Assembly (NCBI RefSeq): GCF_019059575.1 | Contig: NW_024881539.1 | Span: forward strand, 806,001-870,000 | DNA length: 64,000 nt | Source of the DNA: Amphibalanus amphitrite | Lineage: Eukaryota > Arthropoda > Thecostraca > Balanomorpha > Balanidae | Reading direction: 5' to 3' | Shown: one piece after another, positions 30,830 to 45,500 of the stretch | Numbering within the stretch: position 1 is the first letter of the stretch | Layout: each line of letters starts with the position of its first letter | Position numbers and translations under genes: made by a program | Notes under the pieces: generated by a model | What the model was told of the DNA's origin: nothing | Databases searched by the model: none | The model's input: the letters and a program-made list of their open reading frames with translations, nothing else

Positions 30830-33130
30830 ATCCTGGGGAACAGACCTAACACAGGTGCGGACTCTGGCGGATCTCCGCCGTCCGCCTGTCGCTCGGGGCT
30901 AATCCGCCTCCGCTGGGCGCACAGAACCGCTCCTGATGGCCCCCGCAACGGGCGACCAGTCTGCGCGGCGGCCGAGGGGGCTGCTTCTGGGTGCATGCCG
31001 TTTCGGTGGGCTAGACTTTCGCTGCTGGGGGGTGATGGTCTTGGACGACATGCTAACAAGTATCTTCATTATATTACAGGGCTAGTCTGACGGGCGTCAC
31101 AATGTACAAAAATGCCCGTTTTATGGATCTTTTAGATGGAAGAAACTTGGTACCTAAGCGATGTTGGTATTCTTATTGGCATTTCTTCTTGCAGAACTCG
31201 CATTATTTTGGGAAGAATGTGAGTTGTGTATATTTATCAATCACTTCTTTCTTTTTTACTTGACATCTTCTGCCAAGTGTCAATATTTTTAGGTAGGCAT
31301 TTACGGTAACGGATGCATTAATGTGTTCATTTCACATTCTTTCCTGTTCAATTTCAAGCAGGTATGGCATTTCCAATTGTGGTTAGCGATAAAAACGGTA
31401 ACCACAATTACCATTTATCACGCAGATCAAAAACGACATGATCATTCTGTTTCTTATGAATTGATGGCACTAATTCACATTCCATGTGTAACAAACTCCA
31501 TGCGTAAGGAGCTTACACAATATTTTTACGAGACATAGTGCGAGTATCAGCCATCAAGAACGAGCCTGCCTCACTGGCATGACGTTATCATTCCACCGGA
31601 TTTTTAACCGAAATCCGCTTCTTTTACGTGATACGTCAAAGTGAGTAATGATTATTTGATTTTCCGGGATGACTAAGAATGTGCTACAATCTCGAAGCTA
31701 AACATTTGCGGTAATGAATTGTCACAACTCGCTAACCAATGACCAATGAGCATTGATAAAATGTCATACAGCGGCCAGCCATTTCCTCTAATAAGACACC
31801 TTACATGTCGCTATCTCTGCCATCCATTTTGCACCTTTATTGATTACCTGTGACTGCGCACCTGACACTTCGTGTCCTGGCTCGTGACACTGCTGCCTGC
31901 TGGTGCTGGTGGTGGCGGTAAGCTACGTGGTAGGATTACGTGGCGTTTTACCCAAAGCCGATAACGAAGTTGATGTGGTGATCGCTGGGACCGCGGTCGC
32001 GTCGTGGGCTCGTGGTGAGCGCTCGTGAACCATCCGTCACCTATCTGGCACTGTGGGGCCGAACTGGCTGGTTTCTGATTGGGAGGCGTGCACACCGGCC
32101 CAGTGTGGCCGGGGAAGTGATCGCTACCTGCAAACACACGGCACCAGTCCGGTTGTAGGCTGTAAGCCATGGTCGTCATTACGCCCCCCCCCCCCCCCTC
32201 TCCACCACCTTACGTCGTCGCTTTCAGCTCTCACATTCGGTCTATTCATCCACTCCTAGCATCCGATCTCGCTCTATCATCGCTTCCACCACTGCCTCCC
32301 TGTCACCGTCTCCACCAGCACCAGGCTTATTTTACCGTCACTATTTCCACTGTCTACCTCAATAATAAATATCCTTAGGTCAGCTCACTTCTTTCTACCT
32401 ACCACATCAGCCTACCCACTAGCACCACCACGGGAACCCGCCATGCTAGCCCGCAACTCTTCTTTCTTCAGCTTATACCAACATCTGTTTGTGCTTCACA
32501 GCAGCAAAAGCCTTTGATTGCTTCCTTTCTCATTGTCCCAGGTTTCATGCCCTGCATCATCGCAGCTCACTATTTCTCGGTATGTTTTTCATGCATAAGT
32601 TTTGGTCAATGCGTTTGGTTAAATGCATAAATAAATGAACTGAAGCGGTGATTCCCGGTTAGAGGGCAATGCAAGACGGCGAACGATTGATATCGTTGCA
32701 AACAGAGTCTCAACACGCAGACTCGTTTATGTGGGAGCCATGGGGGATGCAATTTTCGTCACAAACTCTTTTCAGCCTTTTGAATCGCTTACGATAATAA
32801 TTACCATTTTAGACGGTCAGACTATGCGAAACACCTACGCTTTATTTGAATACAGAATATGCATTTTCAGATGCAGCTTTGTAAACGCGTAACTGATTTA
32901 TTTACTACTTTTGTAGAATTCTTTGAAGCAATCGTTCCGCAAACACATAATCGTTAAATTTGCAAACACATGTCGCCAAGCTCTGCTACCCAACTATAAT
33001 CACAGTGACATTGTCCCATTTACTTCACATCCATTGTGCCTCCTGTCACATAACTCACTGAATAAGTATGCTTCGTACTTGGACCCCAGCAACCTTCTTT
33101 CTCCTACACCGAAAAATAAAATATCCACCG
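30830..33130. other. Intergenic sequence upstream of Islet, no gene seen
   Basis: Mixed sequence with a C15 run near 32186-32200 and TC-rich stretches at 32200-32330. No coding region, terminal repeats or RNA structure was recognised. Confidence 0.35.
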
Positions 33131-33134
33131 CGAC

Positions 33135-33560
33135 GAAATAGCGCCTTTGCTGCGAACTGCGGCGCCCCGCCCGGAATGCCAGCGATGTCCTGGGTCAGTG
33201 CCGCCGTCGCCGCCGCCGCCGCCGTCGTTTCACGGCTGCCGGTCGGCGCGCGGCGGCGGCCCCCAGTTGCGCAACATAGGCCCGCGGCGCTGGGCCGGCG
33301 CCCGTCTGGGCCGGCAATCAATCGTGGGGGCGGAGTCGGGGGCGGTCCGACAGGTCACGTGACCTCCACTGGAGGCGGGGCGACGCGGCACCCTACTGCG
33401 CATGAGCGGGCGCCGGGGCCGGTGAGAGGCGGGCTCAGTTGCGCGCGAGCTGCGGCGCGAGGGTGGTCTGTGCGGCGTGTGATTGCGGTCCGGTATTGGC
33501 GCTGAGGAGTGGGTCTGAAATGGTGATGGAACAGCCGCCCGGTGAGTACTAGCGAGAGAG
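33135..33560 (+). promoter_or_regulatory. CpG-rich probable promoter of Islet
   Basis: A sharply GC- and CpG-rich block surrounds the candidate first coding exon. It contains the perfect palindrome GGTCACGTGACC (33353-33364, an E-box of the USF/TFE type), GGGGCGGAG and GGAGGCGGGGCG boxes of the Sp/KLF type, TGCGCATG (NRF1-like core) near 33391, and TCAGTT at 33435-33440, which fits the arthropod initiator. No TATA box is apparent. This is consistent with a TATA-less CpG promoter starting near 33437, by inference. Confidence 0.5.
33520..33541 (+). CDS. isl1: Islet exon 1 (start codon and eight residues)
   Basis: ATGGTGATGGAACAGCCGCC plus CG precedes a perfect GTGAGT donor. It encodes MVMEQPP and one base of a split codon. 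The phase (one base) exactly matches the two-base overhang of the LIM1 exon at 42603, giving a Gly at the join. A very short first coding exon before LIM1 is also the vertebrate ISL1 arrangement. There are two in-frame ATGs (33520 and 33526). The assignment rests on phase, position and CpG context rather than on conserved residues. Confidence 0.6.
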
Positions 33561-36500
33561 AAAGGCACCAGAGGAATGGGACATGGCTCGCCCGGGTGTT
33601 CTCACGCCTTTATGCCTTCCGGCCCTCGCTGCAAAGATAATGGAGGACCCGTGGGAATGGAAGTGAACCACCACGTCCACACCATTCTCACTAGCACGGT
33701 CGGTCCAACCCAATCACTCGCTCCAAATCTAGCGAATTGGATGCTTTTGGTTAACCGATAACGTGCGATTTGTCCGTCCGTAGCCCCATTGTTGCAATTG
33801 CAGCCGGCCGGCGGCGGCGGCGGCGGCGGGTCGGGGATTACGCGCTCCTCCCGACCGCCGCGCCGCGCCGGGCCGACGAGTGGCCGCTGCGGTCGGGGCT
33901 AGGAACTGTGAGAGCATCCATGTGTTCGGGTTTTGAGCGCTCTTTGCTGGAATTTCGTGCATGTTGTGCACTTGATGAATTTGTCGAAGTGATGCTTAGA
34001 TGGTGTTTGGGTTCATGAATGCGTGAATAAGTAAAGAATGGCCAGCACCGTGAAAAAGCTTATTAGACATCAGCAACTATGGCGAATGTTATGCCGTTGG
34101 GGCATTTCAGAGTCAGTGATTGCGTGTACTTAAGTAGATGTGCTTTAATTAACTAGCGGTCATGGTCTCATACCTACAGAAATTTGAGTTAAGCAAACCT
34201 GTAAGCTTTGAGTAAGCTTATAGGATCCGTTTCATGACAGAATAACGACAACACCACAGCTCCGTTCCCACGTAATTGTTTTTTCAATAAGGCAGGCTAT
34301 GGCATCAAACCTTGTATCGCACCATTTCGACGGTGTGGCTCATATCACCGATTTCTGTCATACTCGATTCTCATGCAATCAACATTTCAATTCAAAGTTA
34401 GGTGACTTCCCTCGGGAGGTGCTTGTGTGGCTAACATTGAAGCAATCCGAACCCCAAATCACATTATATTCCACAATACGAGATACTAAATACAATGTAC
34501 AATTGTACAGTATTCCTTATACGAAATACAATGTACGAAATACGAAATACAATATCGACAATGCTGCTAACTAAGCTATGACTATTTAAACTGTAGCACC
34601 GTGAAAGTTATGGATCGGAGAGAGCCCACCTCCCGCTCCAGCAAATCAAACTGCATTGAACAGCTGCATGTGAACATCATAATAATAGGATCGTTTCGTT
34701 TTGTTCTGTGGACATTGTTCTACGGGTCTCCTTTTTATGATAGGCCGAAATGTTCTTAATATTTATTTACATGTAATTCTGGAGAACACAACGTGCAACA
34801 TATTTTACTTTCGTGCAGCGCATTTACAGCGAAGATAGGAAGCACGACACCGGAAGGGTAAACAGCATTCAGAGCTAATGATCCGGCTCTTAGCCTCTCC
34901 CAGGATTCCGGGAGCATACATTACCAAGCCGTGCAAATAGTTCCCTTATTCCCAAGCACGAAATCCGCATCATGCGCTGCTTGCAGATATACCAAAATCA
35001 CGTATTGTTCCAACTCCCAGCTTCCGCAGCAAAGCTTCAGTTTCTAATTATCCGCTGCCACAGAGCAGTCCTTACATCTTTGCTACCATGTCTGTTGACG
35101 TGTCACTCTGGTTAATTAGTTTGTTATGGAGCAGCGATATTCCGCATCCCCACAATTCATGTAAACGATGCTGCTCTTTCGAACTAACGACAGTCGCGTA
35201 TTTAATATTTCGCGCGGTTCACGCTCCTCAGTAATAACCTCTTCTGACGAAATGCCGCCGCATTGCCCGTGCGTTTCACGAGTTCTCGTTACTGCTCCTA
35301 TCTTACATACGGCTATGATGTAGACCTATATGCGCTTCACGTGCCTCTGATGTCACTTAGTCGGCCACATTTGCTTTCTTATTCCTCCCATGACTCCTTG
35401 TCGTATCTCTGTTGTTGTTTAGTGTTTGTACCAGGTGCCCTCATATATTTCTTGTATCTTTGGCATCTATCCCATGTTTCCCGGCTATCTTGGATGTTTT
35501 ACCTGTACTTTGGCCATCGACGTTTCCTTTTTTCGACTTCATATTTATGTGGAACATGTATTAGTAAACACTTGTATTTCAAGGGACTTGAGGCAGCGAA
35601 GTGTTAACGTTTTGGTTTTGACGTGGCTGAGCCCCCAGTGCTCTAGAGCTATGCTTGTTTCGTGATTCAAATGATTAATTTGCCAGATAAAATTTATTTT
35701 GTCTTGCGTCAGCTTACCTTTATTCATTATATTTGTTTTGTCATCGCCATTCGCCAGTCGTCAAAGCTAAAACACAGTTCTGGAAAACTGTTCAACTTTA
35801 ATTCTAGTTTGAGGCTTCTTTTCTTAAGAATAAAGTGTGCCGTCCCGGTATAAATGCTCAGTTGATAGAGTGTGTAATGAATTTGATTGAGTTTTGAATA
35901 AAGCATACTCATTCCTTTGGGCCATTTGTCATTGCTATATGATTAGATCTATAAGAACATAGTCGCTTCAGTTCTATCGATTATTTGGTCCTTTCTGGAC
36001 ACTGAAGTCCCGTTCCACGTTTTCTGACATGTGAACAATCGCACTTAATTCGGGCATCTCAGCATGGCGTCAGGTGCTGGAACGTGTGTGTATTTATAGA
36101 AACTGCCCGATGTGAGCAACGATAGGTGCTTAGTTTTTAGACTGTGCGGCTGCAGTGACAACGACACCCAGATAGAGCGATTAATGCCGTGCAGAAGGGA
36201 CGGAGTCCTACTGTTCCCTGGATGTTTCACTTTCTCTTTGAAATAGCTATATGTTTAAGCGTTTTTTTTTTTTTTTAGCATTATTCTTATTTTGGTTCAT
36301 GTCTAAAATATTTATGTCGATGGAAACAAACCTTAGTCTTCTTCGAAGTCAGCATGATATGATGTGTAATAATAGACTCATTCTGGAATCTGCATTTATC
36401 ATTATTCTTTCATTTTCTACAGTTGCCTTTATGGCTCTATGTATATAAACTTGAGTAGCAAGTTATCACAATGGTCAATGGTCATAATATTCCACCCTAC

Positions 36501-39500
36501 TGGTTTCCATGTGATGATGATGCTGTTTCTATTCGGTATCCGTTCAGTTCCCCGTTCATTTTTGTCTGTTTTCTTCACATTCCTATCTTTATTCCTTTTA
36601 CTCACGTTTAAATCGATATTGTGGTGACTTTCAAACGTAATTTGTTGAAATGCTTTTCTGCGATTCGTAGACGGGGCTGGACATCTTTCTCGAAGTCTAT
36701 GGGTCCACCTTGTCGGGGTCACACAATAGGTGGATTTCATGGGCCTCACAGGCTCTCACTACTCCGAAAGGATTACGTTTTAGATACTCGCCACTCGCCA
36801 ATTTCAGAGGCCCAATGCTAGCCTGAGATGACTAGCTGCACACCGCTCTGTGTGATTTCAAGAGGGTTCAGTGCTACTCGAGAGTGACTTTTCGGGTGAT
36901 AGGGTGGCAAACAAATTTGATTGACTTTTTAATAAAGCATTATCATTCATTTAGGCCATTCGGCATTGTTATATTATTAGGGATACCTATGTGTATTAGG
37001 TCGTAATTGCTCTACGGACTAGTAACAGTTATCACCCGAGCATAATATTCAGTCACGTGTAGACAAAAAAGACCATTCTCATTTTCCCCGTTTCTTTTTA
37101 TCCTTTTATAGGTTACTTACGAGGATATCAGGGACCAGTAGGTAAAGCAGTAGTTAGTCAATGATCTATCATATCAGTTGATTTCGTTTGGTAACGACCA
37201 GTGTATTCCATATGCTTTATTCTGATCAGGAATAAACAGAGTTTTCTGAATGAATTAGACTTTTCTCTCATGAAATGCGGTAGTTAGTGGTCTGGGCGGG
37301 AGCGGCCAAATCCCACACAGAGCGGGTTGATCGTGTGCAGCACAAATTCTTGTTGTGGTTGAATAGCCACACATCCTCGCCATGTTCCTCTCTGTCCTAT
37401 CCTTCTCTTCTGCATCATTTTGGTATTACATCACTGTCTGTCCGTAGAAACCAACACGACCTGCTCTTCCTGAGGAATATCCTGGCCGGTAAAATCCGTT
37501 CTTCTAACCTCCTTGGTAGATTTCCGCTCCATGTGCCGCCGCGATCAACCCGCTCACAGCGGCTCTTCGCCGAGCTTCCCTGGCGCGTACGGAACGTCGG
37601 GGATGGTTTTCTGCGCCGACTACCGAGGGCCATGAACGTGTTTTTAACTAGAAGTCCCGCTGATGTTTTTAGCGATAGTTTCTACACTTAGAGGACACGT
37701 TTTAAACTATGTGAAAGGGCTGGAAGCGGCGTGATCGCATCCGCTGTGCTTTTAGTGTTTCTTGTTTACTAGGCTTTTTAGGCTATTATTTATTTATTTA
37801 CATCTCCTGTGTTTATAACCCTACGTGTTTTTATCTTCAGTGTGTGTGTGTGTGTAGGTATGTAGGTGTGTGTGTGTTGTGTGTGTGGGTGTGTGCTGTT
37901 TTACTGTCTCTTTGACTTCGCCTTTTAAGTGGACTTATTGTCTGTTGGCGATTTTAAATATACAAATACAAATACAAATACAAATACAAGTTATTTGGTT
38001 CTGCGAAGCCTACAAAGGTCCGCTTTTACACCAACTGCTCTTCCTATTGCACTGCCGGGCCACAGGTAGTCAGATGTCGGCATCTTTTTCACCTTGGGAG
38101 GGTCTGCAGCTACAGCTGGCTCCTAGCTGGGTCAGTGGTAAAGCCTTTGCCAGCCTGGCAAATGCCAACCTTACGAATACGAAGTACGTCCAAACAGTCC
38201 GAAACTCGCCATTGTGAAAGCGAATTGTGAAAGCGAAACTCTGAAACAAAGTTTAAATACATAGGTTGAATAGTGCTTGCTATATTGATTCTGATGTTTT
38301 GGAAGGAACATCACTAGTCGGCTGATAACAAAGAGCCATCCATGACTCATGATAGGTTAGCGTTATGACTTACGATGTTTATTGTTTCAGTCAATTTCCT
38401 GCCTTTTTATGAAAAAGCTTGCATTAAAATCAGCATGCCGTTTCGAGAGGTGTGGGCCAACTAGCATTGCAAATATTATCAGTGAGAATCACAAGGACGG
38501 CCTAAGTGAAGAGGGCCACTGTCCACGATACCGGACACAGAGAAAGGTCTGTTGACACCAATGCTGGTTAGTTATTGGCTTATACCGGGTGTGGCCGGGC
38601 AGGAGGACGGTGAGAGAAATAGAGACGGCTAAATATGGAAGACGGAGAATTGTGTCGCAGCAATCCTGCACGGGAAGATCGAAGTGTGTCGAGGAATCGC
38701 GGTTTATGGGAATTGGCCATGCTTGTGGGAGTGACCGGGCAGACTCAGTCACTCAGGCATGATTGTCGGAACAGTCGGGAGAGGACTTGATCGCGACGTG
38801 GGATATAGATCACCGGAATTCGGCAAGAGGCGGGACTCCGCCATGATCAACGGGGATAATGAGACGTAACAAGATGCCGTCTAAAATTAAACAGAATTTA
38901 ATGCATGAAATGCACTTGATTCATGTTCATTCTTCTGCGGTAACAATAAACAATATCTCAACCACCTGGTAATCGAACAGGGGATAAATGAATAGGATGG
39001 AATGGAATTAATAAAGTCAAGATAAGTAATGGTGTACGGCGACCGGAGCTGGTCACAAGCTGTCATAACTGGTGACGGGGGACGGTAAAGGGGCACAGTG
39101 TGTCACAACTGGGGACGGGGTATGGTAAAGGGACGCAGTCTATCACAACTGGGGATAGGGGAGGGCACAGAGACAGACTGTCATAGCTGGGCACGGTAAA
39201 AAGGCGCAATAGATACAATACCGGGCACAGAGGCACAACAAGTTCTAACTGTAAACTGGTAAGGCGAGACAGAATACTTTGAACGGCATTTCAGATTGGA
39301 AGACGGGAGACAAAAAATGGACACAGTCACACGCTGAATGTAGTTGAAGGCGGGTGGGACAGCATGGACTGCAAAATGTAAGTGCTGGAGACAGGCACAA
39401 CGACGGCACGGACTGTGTGTGATGGCTGCCGATCACAGCCTCTACTGCCAGCCTAGCACTGCCGTCTTGGGGTCTCATGGCCGAAAGGCTCCTTCAGGTC

Positions 39501-42500
39501 TTATTGGCACTGATGTTTGTTATGATATTCCGAAAGCTTTGAACAGGTGCATCTTTGCAACTGCACGTAACATTGTCTTTTTTGTCTCAGCTGACCGCCC
39601 TCGGCTATTGATTTCACATCAGTTTATCGTCGCGGAGTGTATGCTCCAGCATGATGACTGGTGGAGATTCCAAAACTTGGAGACAGCGCGGCCGGCCTTT
39701 GACAGTTTGTGCAGAAACTTTACATGGCCCTAGGTCAACATGCTCTGTGTAAACATGTTCCGCACAGCCGACCGGCCGGAACTACCGCCGGCCGTCAGCT
39801 GCGAGCGTCTCGCTAGCAATCTCGAGCACACCGAGGTCTTGAGATGAGAGTGGAGGCAGTATATCTGAGCGTTATGAACATCATGAGGCGTGTTGAAGGT
39901 GTGGTATATGCGAGAAATATTAAATGGTCAACACATTTATTGGTCAGTTGGCTGACGCAGTTTTTGTTTTAAGGTTTAGCCGAATGGAAAAGAAATGAGT
40001 GTGCTAGTTAGCATTATAGCTGCCGAATCCGCTAGAAAGCTAAAGCAGTTTAAGTTGTTGTTGGCCTTGATTCAGACGTCCTCTTGTTCTTTGGGCTCAA
40101 TATTGACTGCGAAATGTGCGTGAGGATTTGATATGGAGCTTGCGCGATCACGATTCCCCTGAATGCAAGTCTTCCCAATTTCAAGTCGGTAACGTTTGCT
40201 TTAATCCGCCCGAAGTCTGGTGTCCCAAAAGCGCTGCATTTTGCGGTCGATGGCACGTGTTGCTCTGCAGTTGAAGTACACTCCAGTTCCGGTGACCTGT
40301 CGGACTGTACAGGACAGATTACGACAAACGGTGTGTACTGAAGAGTGCGTCTGACAGCTCAACGCCTGTTGGGGCAGGCATTCAACCGACCAACCTACCG
40401 GCCGACCGGACGACGGACCGGCCGGCGAGGCCACATTGCAGGATGCCGGCTGTGGTTTTTTTGCAACGGATTGTAAATCTCTCACCGTTGTGGATAGATG
40501 GATTGCTCATTGTTAGCCTGTGGCTTACCAGCTTTCGGTAGCGAATTACTATCTGTGATTGCCTTGTTGCTTGTATTGCATGGCGTGCGGCGGACTGTTA
40601 TAAATGGCATCTATGAACCGTTTCCAAGAAGCGGCGCCTCAGGACCCGTTTGGGCCCCAAATTATACACCAGCTCCGCTCCGCAAACAATAGCGGCGTGA
40701 GGGCCCGGCGGCCGGCCGGCCAGCTGGGCCGATGGCTGTCGCACGCTGCCGCCATGACCGGCTCGCACGAGGAAAAGGTAGCACCGTGCGCCGCTCACTG
40801 ACAGCCAATGATACGCATCGGGGCCGCGCGGCGCACGGTTCTCATACCGGTTTGGCCACGGCCGACCGGGCACTGCAGACGCCGCTGAAAAGATGGCCTC
40901 CCAGGAGCGTCTTGTACCGATCGGCCGGCGACGATGGCTCCGAAGATCAGCGGCTTATTGCACGGATTATTGCCGTTAGTTTTATTATTGTCCAGCCAAA
41001 ACATGGATTGTAGCGTTCCTGGATGTTCGGAAAATGCTGTCACGACCATGTCGTGCGCTTTGCTCTTGTTAGCGACCAGATCGGACATCGGAAAAGTGCC
41101 GGACTTGGTCGCGGCACCAGCATGGCTGCACCAGTGGCCATGGCTGCGCTGGAAAATACTACTGCAGTGTGCGAGTGAAGCGGCAGTGGTGCTCACGGAA
41201 CGGTCACAGGTCGCCTCGCTTATCATCACTATGCGAACTCCCTTCTAACAGTGACAATGTGACTCGAAGCACGGTGAGGATGGGAGATGTCAACCGCGAC
41301 TGCAAGGTTAACATTAATCATGCGTATGTGTATTGCTGTAAATATGAGTTAGGAATTTGACGTGTTTCATACATACAAAAACGAGAACTTTGTGTGAATT
41401 CACTAATTAAACCTTTTTCTGGACCGAAAGCTTTCTTATTGTTTCACTGAACATAGGTAGTTACAAAAGCAGCAAGTTAAGCAAATGGCAAAATGTTCAT
41501 TATCAAGTTCATTTCGTTGGCGCTTCGTTTTCAGCTATCTGAAAGCCAGCACCGCCATTGAAGTGACTGCGATATCTCATGTTATAAGCAATCGCCAATC
41601 TCACAAGACACGGCTCGCCGGCCTGCCTGTAAATATTTGGCGCCCAGCCGTGCTACCAAGTTACTGGAATGGTGCATCCACGGGCCACAGAGACCGAGCG
41701 GGCGGTGGGTGCCATTTTACGAAATGTTTCCTTCCCCACGAAAAGGACGGAAGGCCAATGATACGATTAAAACTGTGCCCGTGTGACGCTAATATCTACG
41801 AACCGGCGAATGATGAGTGTTACTTGAATACGAAAATCTGTTAAACGATTATTTTAGAAACTCTGTTTAAACCTTAGAGTATGCCGTCTAATGAGCTCAA
41901 AAACCTAGATAACGAAAAAATACAAAACAACAAGGATTATAACCCTGAAACGCTTACCCATTCAATTAAGGAAAGAAAGTGTCATGTTTATACATATTTT
42001 GAGGATTTTTCTGTTCTTATTTGCTAACTTTATCGGACGCCGAGCGCCAAGAAAGCCAAGAAATCCAAGACTCATTTCTGGAACCGTTTTGTTATTGAAA
42101 ACACATTTTACTGGTAGTGTCAGGTTACGGGCGTTACAATGCCGCATCTTGTCACACCAGTTACAAAGCACAGTTGTGAATGTCTTATCAGTAGAACTCA
42201 TCACAAATTTCTGCACCATACCTACCTAATCCAGTTTTACGTTGCGAATAACTAATTAGAATATTTTAAAGTTGCTTAGATTGCCGACTGTGATTACCTT
42301 CCGCCAGGACATGCAATGTAATGCGAGTTAATTAAATAGAAATACGCTATGTGCACACCTCCTCCGAATGGTAGCATGTACATTGTACGTGCATGTGAGC
42401 GTTAGGGTGTCTGCAGTGTGTCAGTGTCGTGTGTGCGTGTTTTTATAATTCTATGTTCGACTTCACCTGCCATTGAGTGCAAGCCCGTTGGTGATTATTC

Positions 42501-45500
42501 AATGAACAAAACAAACAAAACACACCAAATTAGGCATGAACCGCGGCATCGTCAGCCACCTCGAGCCAGCACCCGCCCTAACCATTTGTTTCTCCTTTAC
42601 AGGCCGCCGGAGGGCGTCCACGTGTATCGGTTGCGGCGGTGCCATCCACGATCAGTACATCCTGCGGGTCTCGCCGGACCTCGAGTGGCACGCCGCCTGC
42701 CTCCGCTGCGCCGAGTGCAACCAGTTCCTCGACGACAACTGCACTTGCTTCGTCCGCGACGGCAAGACCTACTGCAAGCGGGACTATGTCAGGTGGGTCA
42801 CTCTCGCGGTCACATGGGGCGGTTCTGGGACTCGGAGACGTCAGTTACACTGCACATTTAGGTGGGACGGCTCTTGGATTTGGTGCGACACTGTCCAGTG
42901 TCCATAGAGGATGGATCATGTGGGATGTGGGGGATGCGTGGATGGACAATCAGGATGCGTCTGATATGAAGCTTGGAGCTGCTGTTAGAGAGCTGAAGCT
43001 GTTGTGTTTGTTGGTCCAGTGCGCCGACGATGGTTCAAGCTGTTTAATAAAGTGCACTCAGATCAATAGCGAATGGAAAAGTCTTGAAAAAATATGACGG
43101 TTCTATAAAAAGACGATTGACAGCGTTTTCAAAGAGCTGTTACTGGTAAAGATCGCACACCTGTAGGTATAAGCCAGGTAGCGGCGCCGGTAGGGCTAGG
43201 GATGAAACCCGTTTTCGCAAAGTTCCGTCTCGCTTCAGGCTTCTTCATATTCCTCGCCTCTTTCATTGTTGAAATCAACGGAGCTGCTGAGGTCAAGGGG
43301 TTCTTGTAAATATTTCTCTATTTCACCTTCCCGATTTCGATTCGCACATTTCGCCTGATGACGGAAATCCTCTTAGGCCCGACATTGGTGACGATAACCT
43401 GCCCAAACATTGACCCATCATCGGAGTCTTACTTCCCACGATTTGACCCCTTGACATCTGGCCAGTTGCATCAGGCTCTCCCTCCAGAGCCCTGTGTACC
43501 TGCCACGCTCGGCACCTAAGCGTGTCGCTCCTTCCCCTTGACAGCAGCTATTGTGGTTGGCAGAGGCGTTCGCGGGCCTCACATTTCTACATGGGTGGTT
43601 GCGGTGAAAGACAGGTGTGCTCCAGACAGGGATTGCTGTAGGGATGTTGGACACATTCCTGGATGATAGGCAGCGAGTGGGGTCTATGTCTATGAGGCTA
43701 AGCTGGAAGTTACTTGGTCTGTAGGTCGTGGAAGCCACTTGGTGTTTGGGACGGCGCTGGAAGCTAGTGCAGTGCCCGCTGTGGTCATATGATGGAACTA
43801 GGAGCTACGAGGCTTGTGTATGGCGGAGCGGGGAGCCACGAGGTTTATAAACATATACCTATATTGGAGTTTGGAGACCTGGAGCCAAGAGGTTAGTACG
43901 GTGGAGCTGGGAGCCAAGAGGTCAACACGGTATGGCTGGCAGCGACGGGGTTTATTTGGTGGTACTGTATGTTTATTACTATTTCCTCACAATGAAACTA
44001 CAGATTTGTGGAGTCTTACTTACAATGACAGGATATTGTCTGAACCTTGCTCTGATTCACCGGCTTTCGGCAGCTCATTTTTCCATGGCTAATAACAATA
44101 TCCGCTGTAGAAACTCGCACTGGCTCCCGGTCGCAGTGTGATCCATACCGTTGCACGATCGATGTGGCCACAATCAGGGCCGCTCCTCTATTGACAGAGG
44201 GCCGTAATGCCCGGCGCAGCGTACCCTGTGACACAGCGGCACCGTCATTACGTCCGGCCACACTCGGCCGGAGCGTTCCGCTTCATTCTATGGCCATCCG
44301 TAGGCCGTCATTACGCGACAAAAGAAGCTTTTACCCGAGCCATTACCCTTGTGACGACGCTGATCATAATTCAACATCGGCATGGAAAATGGCCCGCGGC
44401 CCTGACGGCGACTACGGACTGCACACTTTCAGAGAGTCATTGAAGCCGGCTGCTCAACAAGGGTCACGGCTAGGACCAGGGGTTATTGATATTGGCTGTA
44501 GATGCTTATATGCTGGTATTTTCAAGTGATGAGGAATGGTGAATGCACATTGCACAGACATCAAAGAAATAGCCATAGGAGGATTCTTGATCTACGTGTT
44601 TAAAATAACTCGGCCGGGGCATTACATTATTATTTTGACCAACACAAAATAATAATGTGATCATTGTTTTTTTTTTGTATAGGTCACCGTAGGCATGTAG
44701 CGCAATTTATTTCGATTATGTACCTTTGATCATTGTCAGGTATGCAACGACTAAAGTTATGGCCATCAGTGTTCGCCACGGGCCCCAAAATCCCCAGCCC
44801 AGCCCGGCCCGGGCCCATGGGTTCAGAGCCCGGCCCAGCCCGTAGCCCGCTCTTGGCAAATATTCCAAGCCCAGCCCGGCCCGGCCCGTCAAAAATAGCA
44901 ATCTAGTTATTGTCTTAGTCTATTGCTATAATAAGCATGATTGATTACACTATTTTGAGAACAATTCAAACTGCATGAATATTAACATGGCAATCATGAC
45001 TCCCTTCTTTTCAATGAATATAATCATTTCAAGCACCTATGGCACAAATTTTAACAGTAACAGCAAGCACCTCAGTCAATTAGGTCATGATTACACACCT
45101 ATAAAAAGTTTACATGATTATATTAACTACATTCTATGAGTAAAGTTATCTTGCAAGCTGATGTGTGTGAACATTATCATTCATAATTGGTGACTCTAAT
45201 GCATACTTGAAGGAAGAATTTGCAACATACTCTATGCTTCCCAGCACTTACCAGCAGAAAAAAAGCTTGACTTATGGGAATTGATGAATCTGTCTGGGAT
45301 TGACCTTGCTGTTAAATTCACTCCATAGATGCTGCAATATCAAAAGCCTGAGAAAGCATACAAAAAAGGTGACACTCACTTAAGCACTGTCTTCCAAAAA
45401 AAGAGAAAATCCATCCATTTATCAGCAAAACTGATTTAATCTATTTTCAATTCATGCCCACGTGTCAACCGAATCTCTGTGGACAACTATCTGCTACTTT

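Larger units (their letters stand above)
33542..42602. other. Islet intron 1 (about 9 kb)
   Basis: This non-coding region holds a LINE fragment (37240-37990), a TG-rich tract (37841-37898), a pair of roughly 75-bp related sequences (35876-35950 and 36913-36985), a 50-bp minisatellite (39045-39240), and a CpG-rich patch at 40380-40940. Elsewhere I see nothing beyond chance open frames. Confidence 0.5.

Noticed and set aside
33068..33505. 145-codon GC-rich frame in the Islet promoter block
   Set aside because: The composition is driven by CpG-rich DNA, there is no recognisable domain, and it lies immediately upstream of a better start with a perfect donor.
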